Positions 6,714-13,645 of a stretch of 15,021 nucleotides of DNA are shown here, piece after piece. Made by a program: the position numbers and the translations under genes. The stretch's first letter is position 1. Each line of letters begins with the position of its first letter. The stretch comes from DASPFV01 sp035620975. Lineage in GTDB: Bacteria; Acidobacteriota; Vicinamibacteria; Vicinamibacterales; 2-12-FULL-66-21. The stretch lies in contig DASPFV010000275.1 of NCBI GenBank assembly GCA_035620975.1, forward strand, positions 1 through 15,021, in the 5' to 3' direction. The notes below the pieces were generated by a model. The model did no database searches, was not told the DNA's origin, and saw nothing but the letters and a program-made list of their open reading frames with translations.

Positions 6714-9446
6714 ATGCCTCTGTCTCCTGGCGACCGACTCGCCCGCCACGAGATTCTCGGTCTGCTCGGCGCGGGCGGCATGGGTGATGTCTACCGCGCC
6801 CTCGATGCGACGCTCGACCGTGAGGTCGCGATCAAAGTCCTGCCCGACGCCTTTGCCCAGCACCCCGATCGGCTGGCGCGCTTCGCGCGGGAGGCGCGGC
6901 TGCTCGCCTCACTCAGCCATCCCAACATCGCTGTCGTGCACGGTCTCGAGCGCTGGCAGGACCGGTACCTGCTCGAGATGGAGCTGGTGCGCGGCGAAAC
7001 GCTCGCGGCACGGATCTCACGCGGCCCCATACCGCTGGAGGATGCGCTCCCCCTGTTCAAGCAGATTGCGGAGGCGCTCGAGGCCGCGCATTCGCAGAAC
7101 ATCGTCCATCGCGATCTGAAGCCGGCGAACGTCATGGTCACGCCTCAAAGCGTGGTCAAGATCCTCGATTTCGGCCTGGCGAAAGTCGTCGCGCCAGAAG
7201 ACAGCGCGCCGTTCAGCGGCGCCACCGCCGGCTCCGACCCGACGATGGCCGGTGTGATCGTCGGGACGCCGAGCTACATGAGCCCCGAGCAGGCGCGGGG
7301 GGACACGGTCGACCGCCGCACCGACATCTGGGCTTTCGGCTGCGTTCTGTATGAGTCGCTCACGGGGACGCAGACGTTCCCCGGCCGGACCGCGTCGGAC
7401 ACCATCGCGGCAGTGCTTCGCGAGGATCCAGACTGGTCCCGGCTCTCGACCATCGCCCCGCCGCGGATCCAGCGGCTGGTCCGGCGGTGTCTCCAGAAGA
7501 ATCCGCATCTTCGGCTCCACGACATCGCCGACGCCCGTATCGAGATCGACGAGGCGCTCGGCGACTCGATGTCGCAGCGAGTCGTCCCGGAGACCGCTCC
7601 CCTGGCGGCGCGGAAGTGGCGGGCAACACCGCTTCTGATCGGTCTCGCGATCGCGCTCGGCTTCCTCGCCGGCGTGACCCTCTGGCGCAGGCCGGCCTCG
7701 CTGCCACCGCCGCCGCTCGCGCGGGTGATGATCGAGCTGACTCCCGGGCAGGTGCTCGAGACGGGTCGATTCTCGTCGTTGGCGCTGGCGCCAGACGGAA
7801 CGCAGCTGGTCTATGCCGCCTCCGAGCGGGACGGTCCGACACGCCTCTTCCTCCGGCGCCTCGACGAGACGCGGCCGACTGCCATTCCGGGCACCGACGG
7901 CGCCCAGACTCCGGTCTTCTCTCCGGATGGCGAGTGGGTCGCCTATTACCTCGACGGCGCTCTCCGCAAACAGGCGCTGGCCGGCGGCGTGCCGCTCACG
8001 GTCGCCGAAGCCCCGCCCGTCTGGAGCGCCACGTGGCAGGGCACCAGCCTCGTTTTTGCGACGACTCTTCCCGGAACCGGACTGTGGCTCGTCTCGTCGG
8101 ACGGCGGAGAGCCGGCGCAACTGACGACGCCCGCGCAAGGGGAGTCGCTGCACGGGTATCCGCAAATCCTCCCAGGGGGCACCCACGTGCTCTTCAGCGT
8201 CCTGCGCGAGGGCGCGTGGCGGCCCGCCATTCTCGACCTGGCCACGCGCGAATGGCGGGCGCTCGGCGGTGACCGGGTGCTCGGCGAAGCGGCAACGTAT
8301 CTCGCGAGCGGCCACCTCGTGTACGCGCAGTCCAACGGGCTGGTGGCGGTGAGATATCGGCCGCCCGACGGGGAATTGACCGAGACCCCGACTCCCCTGC
8401 TCGAACGGCTGGACCGGGCGCCGTTCGGGGCGGTGCAGTTTGCGGTCGCTGCAGAAGCCGGTGCGCTCGTATACGCGCCCGCAGGTCTCGGGCTCGCTGA
8501 CCGTGCGCTCCTCCGGGTCGATCGTGAGGGGCGGGCGGCGCTGCTGCTCGACAGCCGCCTCGGCTTCGAACATCCCGTCCTGGCTCCGGACGGCCAGCGA
8601 GTCGCGGTGACGGTGTCGTCCAGCGAGGGCAGCGACATCTGGATCGTGGAGCTGGAGCGCGGCACGCTGGCTCGCCTCACTTCCGACAACGCGAGCGGGG
8701 CTGCCGTGTGGTCGCCCGATGGCCTGCGGATCGCGTATCAGTCGGCCGTGCCCGGGCCATCGAATCTCTTCTGGAGGGCGATCGACGACTCCGAAGCCCA
8801 TCCCGTGATCGTGGGTTCGGGAACATCTCCCCCCGCCTGGGCGGACGACGCGGTGGGCGTACTGCCGGGAACGCTGCCCACGCTGTCGGGCGCCAACCCG
8901 CAGTTTCCGGGATCCTGGGGCTCCGTACCACCCGCGCTGGCGTTTCACGAACGCAAGGCCGACGGCGAGCGCGACATCTGGGTCGTATTACCCGGAACGG
9001 AACCCGCGCCCTTCCTCCTCACGCGGTTCGACGAACACTCGCCACGGTTCTCGCCCGATGGGAAATGGCTCGCGTACGTGTCCGATGAGTCCGGGCGCGA
9101 CGAGGTATACGTGCAGCCCTATCCCGGGCCCGGCCGCAAGTTCCTCGTTTCGACCGATGGCGGCACCGAGCCCGTCTGGGCGGGCACCGGTCGCGAGCTG
9201 TTCTACCGGCGCGGCGACGATCTGATGTCGGTCGCGATCGGGCCGGGCGCCGAGTTCTCGGCGAGCCGTCCGCGGCGGCTGTTCCACCTGCGGTTCGATC
9301 GGCCGGGCAACGGACCGAACTACGACGTCTCTCCGGACGGCCGGTGGTTCGTCGTCGTCAGACGGGAGGATCCCCCCACCGCCGGCTCACTGCATCTGGT
9401 GATCAACTGGGGCCGCGACGTCGCCGCGCGCCTGCCTACCCCCTGA
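6714..9446 (+). CDS. Membrane serine/threonine protein kinase with PD40/TolB-like propeller
   Basis: A 910-residue protein. The N-terminal Hanks-type kinase (about 12-280) has all catalytic parts: glycine loop GAGGMGDV (19-26), K41 in VAIK, helix-C glutamate E60, HRDLKPAN with D134, DFG (152-154), GTPSYMSPE (184-192) and DIWAFG (204-209). It is cytoplasmic and expected to be active. A single membrane segment spans about 305-323 (PLLIGLAIALGFLAGVTLW). The outer part (335-905) holds PD40-type blades with [ST/A]PDG motifs at about 360, 403, 624, 668, 781 and 873, predicting a six- to eight-bladed propeller outside the membrane that could bind a ligand or partner. This build is common and highly multiplied in acidobacteria. 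The start MPLSPGDRLARHEILGLLGAGGMG is typical of the family. The gene is followed after four bases by an exported NTF2-like gene. Substrates and signal are unknown. Confidence 0.95.
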   Translation: MPLSPGDRLARHEILGLLGAGGMGDVYRALDATLDREVAIKVLPDAFAQHPDRLARFAREARLLASLSHPNIAVVHGLERWQDRYLLEMELVRGETLAARISRGPIPLEDALPLFKQIAEALEAAHSQNIVHRDLKPANVMVTPQSVVKILDFGLAKVVAPEDSAPFSGATAGSDPTMAGVIVGTPSYMSPEQARGDTVDRRTDIWAFGCVLYESLTGTQTFPGRTASDTIAAVLREDPDWSRLSTIAPPRIQRLVRRCLQKNPHLRLHDIADARIEIDEALGDSMSQRVVPETAPLAARKWRATPLLIGLAIALGFLAGVTLWRRPASLPPPPLARVMIELTPGQVLETGRFSSLALAPDGTQLVYAASERDGPTRLFLRRLDETRPTAIPGTDGAQTPVFSPDGEWVAYYLDGALRKQALAGGVPLTVAEAPPVWSATWQGTSLVFATTLPGTGLWLVSSDGGEPAQLTTPAQGESLHGYPQILPGGTHVLFSVLREGAWRPAILDLATREWRALGGDRVLGEAATYLASGHLVYAQSNGLVAVRYRPPDGELTETPTPLLERLDRAPFGAVQFAVAAEAGALVYAPAGLGLADRALLRVDREGRAALLLDSRLGFEHPVLAPDGQRVAVTVSSSEGSDIWIVELERGTLARLTSDNASGAAVWSPDGLRIAYQSAVPGPSNLFWRAIDDSEAHPVIVGSGTSPPAWADDAVGVLPGTLPTLSGANPQFPGSWGSVPPALAFHERKADGERDIWVVLPGTEPAPFLLTRFDEHSPRFSPDGKWLAYVSDESGRDEVYVQPYPGPGRKFLVSTDGGTEPVWAGTGRELFYRRGDDLMSVAIGPGAEFSASRPRRLFHLRFDRPGNGPNYDVSPDGRWFVVVRREDPPTAGSLHLVINWGRDVAARLPTP

Positions 9447-9450
9447 TCCG

Positions 9451-9897
9451 ATGCCAGCCCTCTTGACGCTCCGTCGTCCGAGCCGGTGCCAGAGGATCGT
9501 GGCATTGTGCGCCCTCGTCGCGCTCGGAGCCTTCGAGTCCCCGATGGGGTTCGCAGCGTCAGCACAGCCCGGTGCCGCGATCGAGCCGGCAGTCCTCAGG
9601 ATGCTCCAACGGTATGAGACCGCGCTCGAGAGCCTCGATCCCGACGCGGTTCGCAAGGTGCATCCCTCCGTTCGCACGGAGAGCCTGGCCAGAGCCTTCC
9701 GCGAAATGCGTGAGCTCAAGGTCGACATCGATGAGGTGCGCGTGCTCTCTGTCGACAAGGAGATCGCCCGCGTCAGCTGCCGTGTCCAGCAGACCCTGAC
9801 GCCGCGGATCGGCTCGACGCAGACCTCCACCGTCAACCGCGTCCTGCGGCTCAGGCGCCAGGCCGACCAGTGGGTGATTGACGGGTTCGAGCGCTGA
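9451..9897 (+). CDS. Exported NTF2-like protein following the kinase
   Basis: 148 residues. The ATG comes four bases after the kinase stop, so the two genes are very likely one operon. Residues 1-37 look like a signal peptide: basic LRRPSRCQR, hydrophobic IVALCALVALGAF, cleavage near AASA-QPG. The rest (40-148) has the order of an NTF2-like/SnoaL-like fold: helices AVLRMLQRYETALESLDPDAVRKVHPSV and SLARAFREMRELKVDI, then strands VRVLSVDKEIARVSCRVQQTL and VNRVLRLRRQADQWVIDGFER. Similar domains often occur beside or fused to acidobacterial PD40 kinases, from memory. With no visible catalytic residues it is more likely a binding or structural domain than an enzyme. A partner role for the kinase propeller is an inference from position. 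Confidence 0.82.
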   Translation: MPALLTLRRPSRCQRIVALCALVALGAFESPMGFAASAQPGAAIEPAVLRMLQRYETALESLDPDAVRKVHPSVRTESLARAFREMRELKVDIDEVRVLSVDKEIARVSCRVQQTLTPRIGSTQTSTVNRVLRLRRQADQWVIDGFER

Positions 9898-10001
9898 GGG
9901 CGATGCGAAAATCCCCGCAGCCCGCCGGAGAAAATAGCCCGGCCAGGCTCGCGCCGCAGGCTCGTTGACGCTTGTATGGCCGCATTTCCGATGTCCGCTG
10001 C

Positions 10002-10010
10002 TGGTATGGT
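10002..10010 (+). promoter_or_regulatory. Possible extended -10 promoter
   Basis: TGGTATGGT fits the TGnTATAAT pattern with two mismatches and lies 32 bases before the ATG at 10043, leaving space for the ribosome site GGGAG at 10031-10035. A weak match; no -35 found. Confidence 0.3.
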
Positions 10011-10042
10011 CTTTGCTGCCCCTGGGGGGCGGGAGTCAGAAC

Positions 10043-10471
10043 ATGGTTGAGGCCGCTAGCGTCCGTCGAGAAGTTGCAGGGTCGGATCGAGACCACAGCT
10101 CGAGCCAGGCCCGATGGCCCGCGTTCGGACCGATCGGTGACACGACCGACGACGACGGCTTCGACCTCCAGATGGCGGACCGGGGCACGATTCTGTCGGT
10201 CTACACCCGCAACACCCATTACCGCCTCACGGTCCTCAACGGCGCGGGCGGATCCGTGGTCGTCCAGGGCGGCCGCCATTTTCCCGAGCCGACATACGCG
10301 CGGCTGCAGGGCTCCAGCGGAGCCGGAAGCGGCGTAAAAGTCGGTTGGATCGGCGTCGGCCTTCGAATGGAAGTGGCCGACGGCGACCGGTTCATCGTCA
10401 CCTCGCCGGTCCAGGCGATCGTGATCGAGGACGTTCCGGAGATCCAGCGCGAGTTCTGGCGGATTGCCTGA
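10043..10471 (+). CDS. Small conserved protein of unknown function
   Basis: 142 residues from ATG 10043, chosen because GGGAG (10031-10035) lies seven bases upstream; an in-frame TTG at 9965 would add 26 residues but has no such site. No signal peptide or membrane segment. Residues 1-40 are polar and probably disordered (SDRDHSSSQARWP). From DTTDDDGFDLQMADRGTILSVYTRNTHYRLTVLNG to VQAIVIEDV the pattern is alternating beta strands, with a conserved-looking core GGRHFPEPTYARLQGSSGAGSGVKVGWIGVGLRMEV. I recall similar short proteins in acidobacteria and other soil bacteria with the VKxGWIGVGLRxE segment, annotated only as hypothetical. A small beta barrel or sandwich is likely. The stop overlaps a possible ATG (TGATG) of a 29-codon ORF. 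Confidence 0.75.
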   Translation: MVEAASVRREVAGSDRDHSSSQARWPAFGPIGDTTDDDGFDLQMADRGTILSVYTRNTHYRLTVLNGAGGSVVVQGGRHFPEPTYARLQGSSGAGSGVKVGWIGVGLRMEVADGDRFIVTSPVQAIVIEDVPEIQREFWRIA

Positions 10472-10560
10472 TGGCCCGGGGGACGAGGCGTCCGCGTCTG
10501 ATGCTCATCCAGCCTGGTGCCGGCGAGCCGTTTGAGGGCGAGCCGTTCCCAGCCTCGTGA
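10471..10560 (+). CDS. Doubtful 29-residue ORF
   Basis: Its ATG shares the A of the preceding stop codon (TGATG), and its TGA overlaps a GTG at 10557 that is in frame with the outer-membrane gene (GTGA). The product MARGTRRPRLMLIQPGAG.. ends with GEPFEGEPFPAS, produced by an 11-bp direct repeat (10522-10532 and 10537-10547, period 15 bases). Basic at the front, acidic at the end; no known family. The overlaps suggest coupling, but both could be chance in GC-rich DNA, and the next gene has a better start at 10617. Confidence 0.2.
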   Translation: MARGTRRPRLMLIQPGAGEPFEGEPFPAS

Positions 10561-10616
10561 TAGAGTTGCCCGGTCGGGCGCGATCAGTCCGACATCCCGA
10601 GTCAGGACCCCTCGCG

Positions 10617-12095
10617 ATGTGGTTTCTTCCTGGCGACTCCGTTGCCGGTGCCCGCCGCACGCTGATCGCAGGCCTCGCATTTCTGGCGATCTCCTCCAAC
10701 GTGCTGGCGCAGCCTGCGCCCTCCGGGCTCGCCTCTCTCCTTCCCGAGCTGATTCTCCGCGGCATCACGCTGCCGCGACCCACGACAGCTGAGCTGTCGC
10801 ACGAGGCGCATTTCAGCCCGATCGATGCGAACGAGCCGACTAACCCTGCCGTCGACATCGTGGAAAACTTCAACAAGCTGCTGCGCGTGCAGCTGTCGAC
10901 GTTTCCGCTGGGATCATCGGCTGGCGGGTTCACGTACGAGTTCGACGACTCGCTCGGGACCCTTCGGCGCGTGAGCAGGAGCTTCGGACCCTCGTTCGCC
11001 GAGCGCGCCCTGACCATCGGCCGAAGGCGACTGAGCGGCGGAGTCTCGTACCAGCACACGCGCTATGACAGCTTCGAAGGCGAGACGCTCGACGACGGGT
11101 CCATCAGGTTCTACCTCCGGCACCAGGAGTGCTGTTCCCCGGGAACCGGCAGCGGAGGCGGCGGGGGCGGCGGCGGCGGTGGTGGAGGCGGCGGCGCCAG
11201 CGGGCCGGTCCAGGAGCCGAACGGCTCACGACTCAGCCCGGCGTTCGAGGGCGATCTCATCGAGGCCGCCCTGTCGTTGCAGGCGACCACCGATACGCTG
11301 GCGTTTTTCGGCAACTACGGGCTGACGCGTCGATGGGACATCGGCGTGGTCGTCCCGCTCGTGCGGATCGATCTCGAAGCCGCGGTACAGGCCACCATCC
11401 TGAGGCTGGCAACCGCCTCGAGTCCGCTGACCCATACCTTCGAGGCGGGCAACCCAGAGGCGACGCAGAGGAGGTTCGAGCGGAACGGAACCGCCACGGG
11501 ACTGGGTGACGTTCTCGTGCGAAGCAAGTACCGGTTTCTGGACCTGCCCGGGGGCGGCCTCGCCGCGGCGGTCGACCTCAGGCTGCCGACCGGCGACCAG
11601 GAGAACCTGCTCGGGGCGGGCACGCAGGTGAAGATGTTCTTCATCGCCTCTGGCGGCACCGATCGAATCGTCGAGCACGTGAACATCGGGTACACGGCCT
11701 CGACGGGCGAGGTGACGCCGCTGGCGGGATTCGGCGTGGCCGGCCCGCGCGAGGCGCTGCCCGACGAGCTGAACTACGCTGCGGGAGTGGAGGTGGTGGC
11801 GCATCCGCGGCTCACGCTGATGGCGGACCTCGTCGGCCGGAGCCTTCGGGATAGCGGCCGGTTGTCTCTCAGCACGAAGGCCTTCGAGTTCCTGGGGACG
11901 AGGGGCGTCCAGACCGCCGAGTTCGAGGAGTTCGAGCCGCGGTCCGGAAGCCTCAATCTGCTCCTCGGCACCACGGGGTTCAAGTTCAACCCGGTCGGCG
12001 AGCTGCTCCTGTCGGCCAGCGTCCTCTTTCCACTCACCGATGCCGGTCTCAGAAGCCGCCTCACGACTGTGGTAGGGCTCGACTACGTGTTCTGA
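10617..12095 (+). CDS. Outer-membrane beta-barrel protein (MetA-pathway/transporter-like)
   Basis: 492 residues from ATG 10617, preceded by AGGA nine bases upstream; an in-frame GTG at 10557 would add 20 residues ahead of the signal peptide. Residues 1-35 form a signal peptide (GARRTLIAGLAFLAISSNVLA, then QPAPSG). The remainder alternates amphipathic strands and turns and ends LTTVVGLDYVF, the aromatic C-terminal signature of outer-membrane barrels. Segments such as FGNYGLTRRWDIGVVVPLVRIDL, GLGDVLVRSKYRFLDLPGGGLAAAVDLRLPTGDQENLLG and NYAAGVEVVAHPRLTLMADLVGRSL resemble the 'phenol MetA degradation' outer-membrane family, whose real role is poorly known. Residues 180-193 are 14 glycines, just after a Cys-Cys pair, probably an external loop. 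The gene stands alone, convergent with the acetyltransferase gene. Confidence 0.87.
   Translation: MWFLPGDSVAGARRTLIAGLAFLAISSNVLAQPAPSGLASLLPELILRGITLPRPTTAELSHEAHFSPIDANEPTNPAVDIVENFNKLLRVQLSTFPLGSSAGGFTYEFDDSLGTLRRVSRSFGPSFAERALTIGRRRLSGGVSYQHTRYDSFEGETLDDGSIRFYLRHQECCSPGTGSGGGGGGGGGGGGGGASGPVQEPNGSRLSPAFEGDLIEAALSLQATTDTLAFFGNYGLTRRWDIGVVVPLVRIDLEAAVQATILRLATASSPLTHTFEAGNPEATQRRFERNGTATGLGDVLVRSKYRFLDLPGGGLAAAVDLRLPTGDQENLLGAGTQVKMFFIASGGTDRIVEHVNIGYTASTGEVTPLAGFGVAGPREALPDELNYAAGVEVVAHPRLTLMADLVGRSLRDSGRLSLSTKAFEFLGTRGVQTAEFEEFEPRSGSLNLLLGTTGFKFNPVGELLLSASVLFPLTDAGLRSRLTTVVGLDYVF
11154..11195 (+). repeat. Run of 14 glycine codons
   Basis: Fourteen glycine codons of mixed type (GGC mostly, with GGA, GGG and GGT) inside the outer-membrane protein gene. 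Mixed codons argue for a protein-level glycine linker rather than only recent slippage, though the GGC-rich stretch could still vary in length. Confidence 0.9.
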
Positions 12096-12097
12096 GG

Positions 12098-12111
12098 GGG
12101 GCGTCAGCCCC
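12098..12111. terminator. Weak hairpin after the outer-membrane gene
   Basis: GGGGC and GCCCC pair around a GTCA loop, three bases past the stop at 12095. There is no T run on either strand, so this is at most a weak or factor-dependent terminator. The rest of the 84-base gap to the acetyltransferase stop holds nothing I recognise. Confidence 0.3.
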
Positions 12112-12179
12112 TGACCGCGTCGTGCCGCGTCAGCCGCAGCTCGATACGCCCGGCGGTCTTCGATCGATGCCGGAGGTCA

Positions 12180-12725
12180 TCAGGTCCGCTGACCTTGCGG
12201 CGGGACGGCCGTCTGAGGCACCTCGTATTCCTCCGTCCCCGTAACCCTGAACCCGCGGCTCAAATAATTGGAAATCGCCGCCGGGTGATCCAGCGAGCAC
12301 GTGTGCAGCCACACACGCGACGCCCCGAGATCCCAGGCGCGTTCGACGGCCGCCGTGAGCAGGAAGCCGCCGAGCCCGCGGCCGATGAACTCGTCGAGCA
12401 GGCCGAAATACGCGATCTCGACCGCGCCGTCCTCTTCGCGGCGCAGCTCGAAGTAGCCCGCCGGCGCACCGCGGACGGTCAGCAGCCACAGAGACAGCCC
12501 GGGGTCCCGGACGTACGCGCGTATTTCGTCGTCGGTCCACGACAACCGGTCCACCCAGTGGTACTGCCGCCCCACTTCCGTATAGAGGTAACGCCAGAAC
12601 GAGGCCGGACAGTCGACGACCCGCTCGACGCGGATGCCCTCCTGGCGGGGGGGCGCGGCGGGCCGCAGCGCGGCTGGCTCCGGCATGTCGAGGTAGGTCC
12701 GCACGGCCGTCCGGGGCGTCGTCAT
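12180..12725 (-). CDS. GNAT-family N-acetyltransferase
   Basis: 181 residues. ATG 12725 overlaps the tyrA stop by four bases (ATGA), which fixes the start and implies coupled translation. The acetyl-CoA binding core is clear: VEIAYFGLLDEFIGRGLGGFLLTAAVERAW with the R/Q-x-x-G-x-G/A loop as GRGLGG (115-120), followed by RVWLHTCSLDHPAAISNYLSRGF, the usual helix and strand at the end of the GNAT domain. Upstream, FWRYLYTEVGRQYHWVDR and SLWLLTVRGAPAGYFEL complete the fold, and the N-terminal VRTYLDM matches a widespread uncharacterised GNAT subgroup I recall. The acceptor is unknown. Coupling to tyrA might hint at an aromatic amino acid or related amine, but that is speculation. Confidence 0.92.
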   Translation of the reverse strand: MTTPRTAVRTYLDMPEPAALRPAAPPRQEGIRVERVVDCPASFWRYLYTEVGRQYHWVDRLSWTDDEIRAYVRDPGLSLWLLTVRGAPAGYFELRREEDGAVEIAYFGLLDEFIGRGLGGFLLTAAVERAWDLGASRVWLHTCSLDHPAAISNYLSRGFRVTGTEEYEVPQTAVPPQGQRT

Positions 12726-13624
12726 GCCCGGTGGGCGGAGTGCCCTTCCTCGAGCACCTGCTTCCACCGCGCCGCCGCGGCGAACACTTCGTCGATGGCG
12801 CCGTCGTCGCCGAGATTCTCGCGGAGCCGGAGCAGCGCCTCGATCATCTCATCGAGCGCGGCGCGAAGCGGCCCGGCGTTGGTGGCGGCGATATCACGCC
12901 AGATGTCGGCGGGGCTGGTGGCCAGCCGCGTGGTGTCCCGCAGTCCGCGTCCGGCGAGCGCGAGACCTGCCGCGCCCGTGTGTGCGCCCACCACCTGCAT
13001 CAGCGCGCTGGCCACGAGCTGCGGAAGCTGGCTCAGGAACGCGACGAGCCGATCGTGCTCGCCGGAGGTCATGCGCGCCACCCGCGCGCCGACAGCCGAG
13101 AGCAGCCGCTCGAGCCGCTCCACGTCGGCGGGGCGCGCCGTGGCAGCCGGGCACAGAATCCAGGGGCGGTTCTCGAACAGGTCCGGTCTCGCGGCGTCGA
13201 GTCCGCCCACCGCGGCGCCGGCCAGCGGATGTCCGCCGACGAACGGCAGGCGTGGCGGCAGCGCGGCAGCGGCGGCAGCCGTCGCCTCCTTCGTGCTGCC
13301 CACGTCGGTCACGATTGCCGATCCGGGATGCATGTCGGGCAGCCGCTGCAGCAGATCGATGTTCTGCCGAATCGGCGCCGCCAGCACGATGAGATCGGCG
13401 CCGGCGACCACCGCCGGATCTGCGCTTCCCTCGTCGGCCGCCCGCGTCCGCATCGCGCGGCGGACGACATCATCGCGATCGACGGCGAGAATCCGGACGC
13501 TCCCGGCGCGCCGGCGCAGCGCCAGCGCGAGCGAGCCGCCAATCAGCCCGAACCCGACGATGGCGACGCGCTCGAAGCCGTCAGGATCGGGGTTCTTCCC
13601 CTTCCCCATTTCCCCGTTTCCCAT
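12722..13624 (-). CDS. tyrA: Prephenate dehydrogenase (TyrA)
   Basis: NAD-dependent oxidative decarboxylation of prephenate (or arogenate) to the tyrosine precursor. 300 residues, close to stand-alone TyrA without an ACT domain. The Rossmann motif VAIVGFGLIGGS (G24, G26, G29) is followed by the acidic end of strand 2, AVDRDD (D50), which suggests NAD over NADP. Then come DVGSTK (107-112), FVGGHPLAG with H132, and the helical dimer domain beginning EHDRLVAFLSQLPQLVASAL. There the usual histidines of S-H-L-P-H/Q are both glutamine (SQLPQ), which may change substrate binding. The start at 13624 directly abuts a GC hairpin; an ATG five codons later (13609) has GGGGAA before it and is a reasonable alternative. 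It sits between DAHP synthase and the acetyltransferase in one operon, tied to the latter by ATGA overlap. Confidence 0.93.
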   Translation of the reverse strand: MGNGEMGKGKNPDPDGFERVAIVGFGLIGGSLALALRRRAGSVRILAVDRDDVVRRAMRTRAADEGSADPAVVAGADLIVLAAPIRQNIDLLQRLPDMHPGSAIVTDVGSTKEATAAAAAALPPRLPFVGGHPLAGAAVGGLDAARPDLFENRPWILCPAATARPADVERLERLLSAVGARVARMTSGEHDRLVAFLSQLPQLVASALMQVVGAHTGAAGLALAGRGLRDTTRLATSPADIWRDIAATNAGPLRAALDEMIEALLRLRENLGDDGAIDEVFAAAARWKQVLEEGHSAHRA

Positions 13625-13645
13625 CGCGGCCGCGCAGCGGCCGCG
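13625..13645. repeat. Perfect GC hairpin between DAHP synthase and tyrA
   Basis: CGCGGCCGC, loop GCA, GCGGCCGCG: a nine-bp all-GC stem with a three-base loop. It fills exactly the gap from the DAHP synthase stop (13646) to the tyrA start (13624). No T run follows on the coding strand, so it is not a classical terminator; it may stop ribosome or polymerase movement, or stabilise an mRNA end. Confidence 0.85.

Noticed and set aside
7017..8948. A 643-codon minus-strand open frame
   Set aside because: Opposite the kinase-propeller gene, with low-complexity Arg-rich translation; shadow of high GC at third positions.
9965..10042. TTG start adding 26 residues to the small conserved protein
   Set aside because: No ribosome site, whereas ATG 10043 has GGGAG seven bases upstream, and a possible promoter lies inside the added segment.
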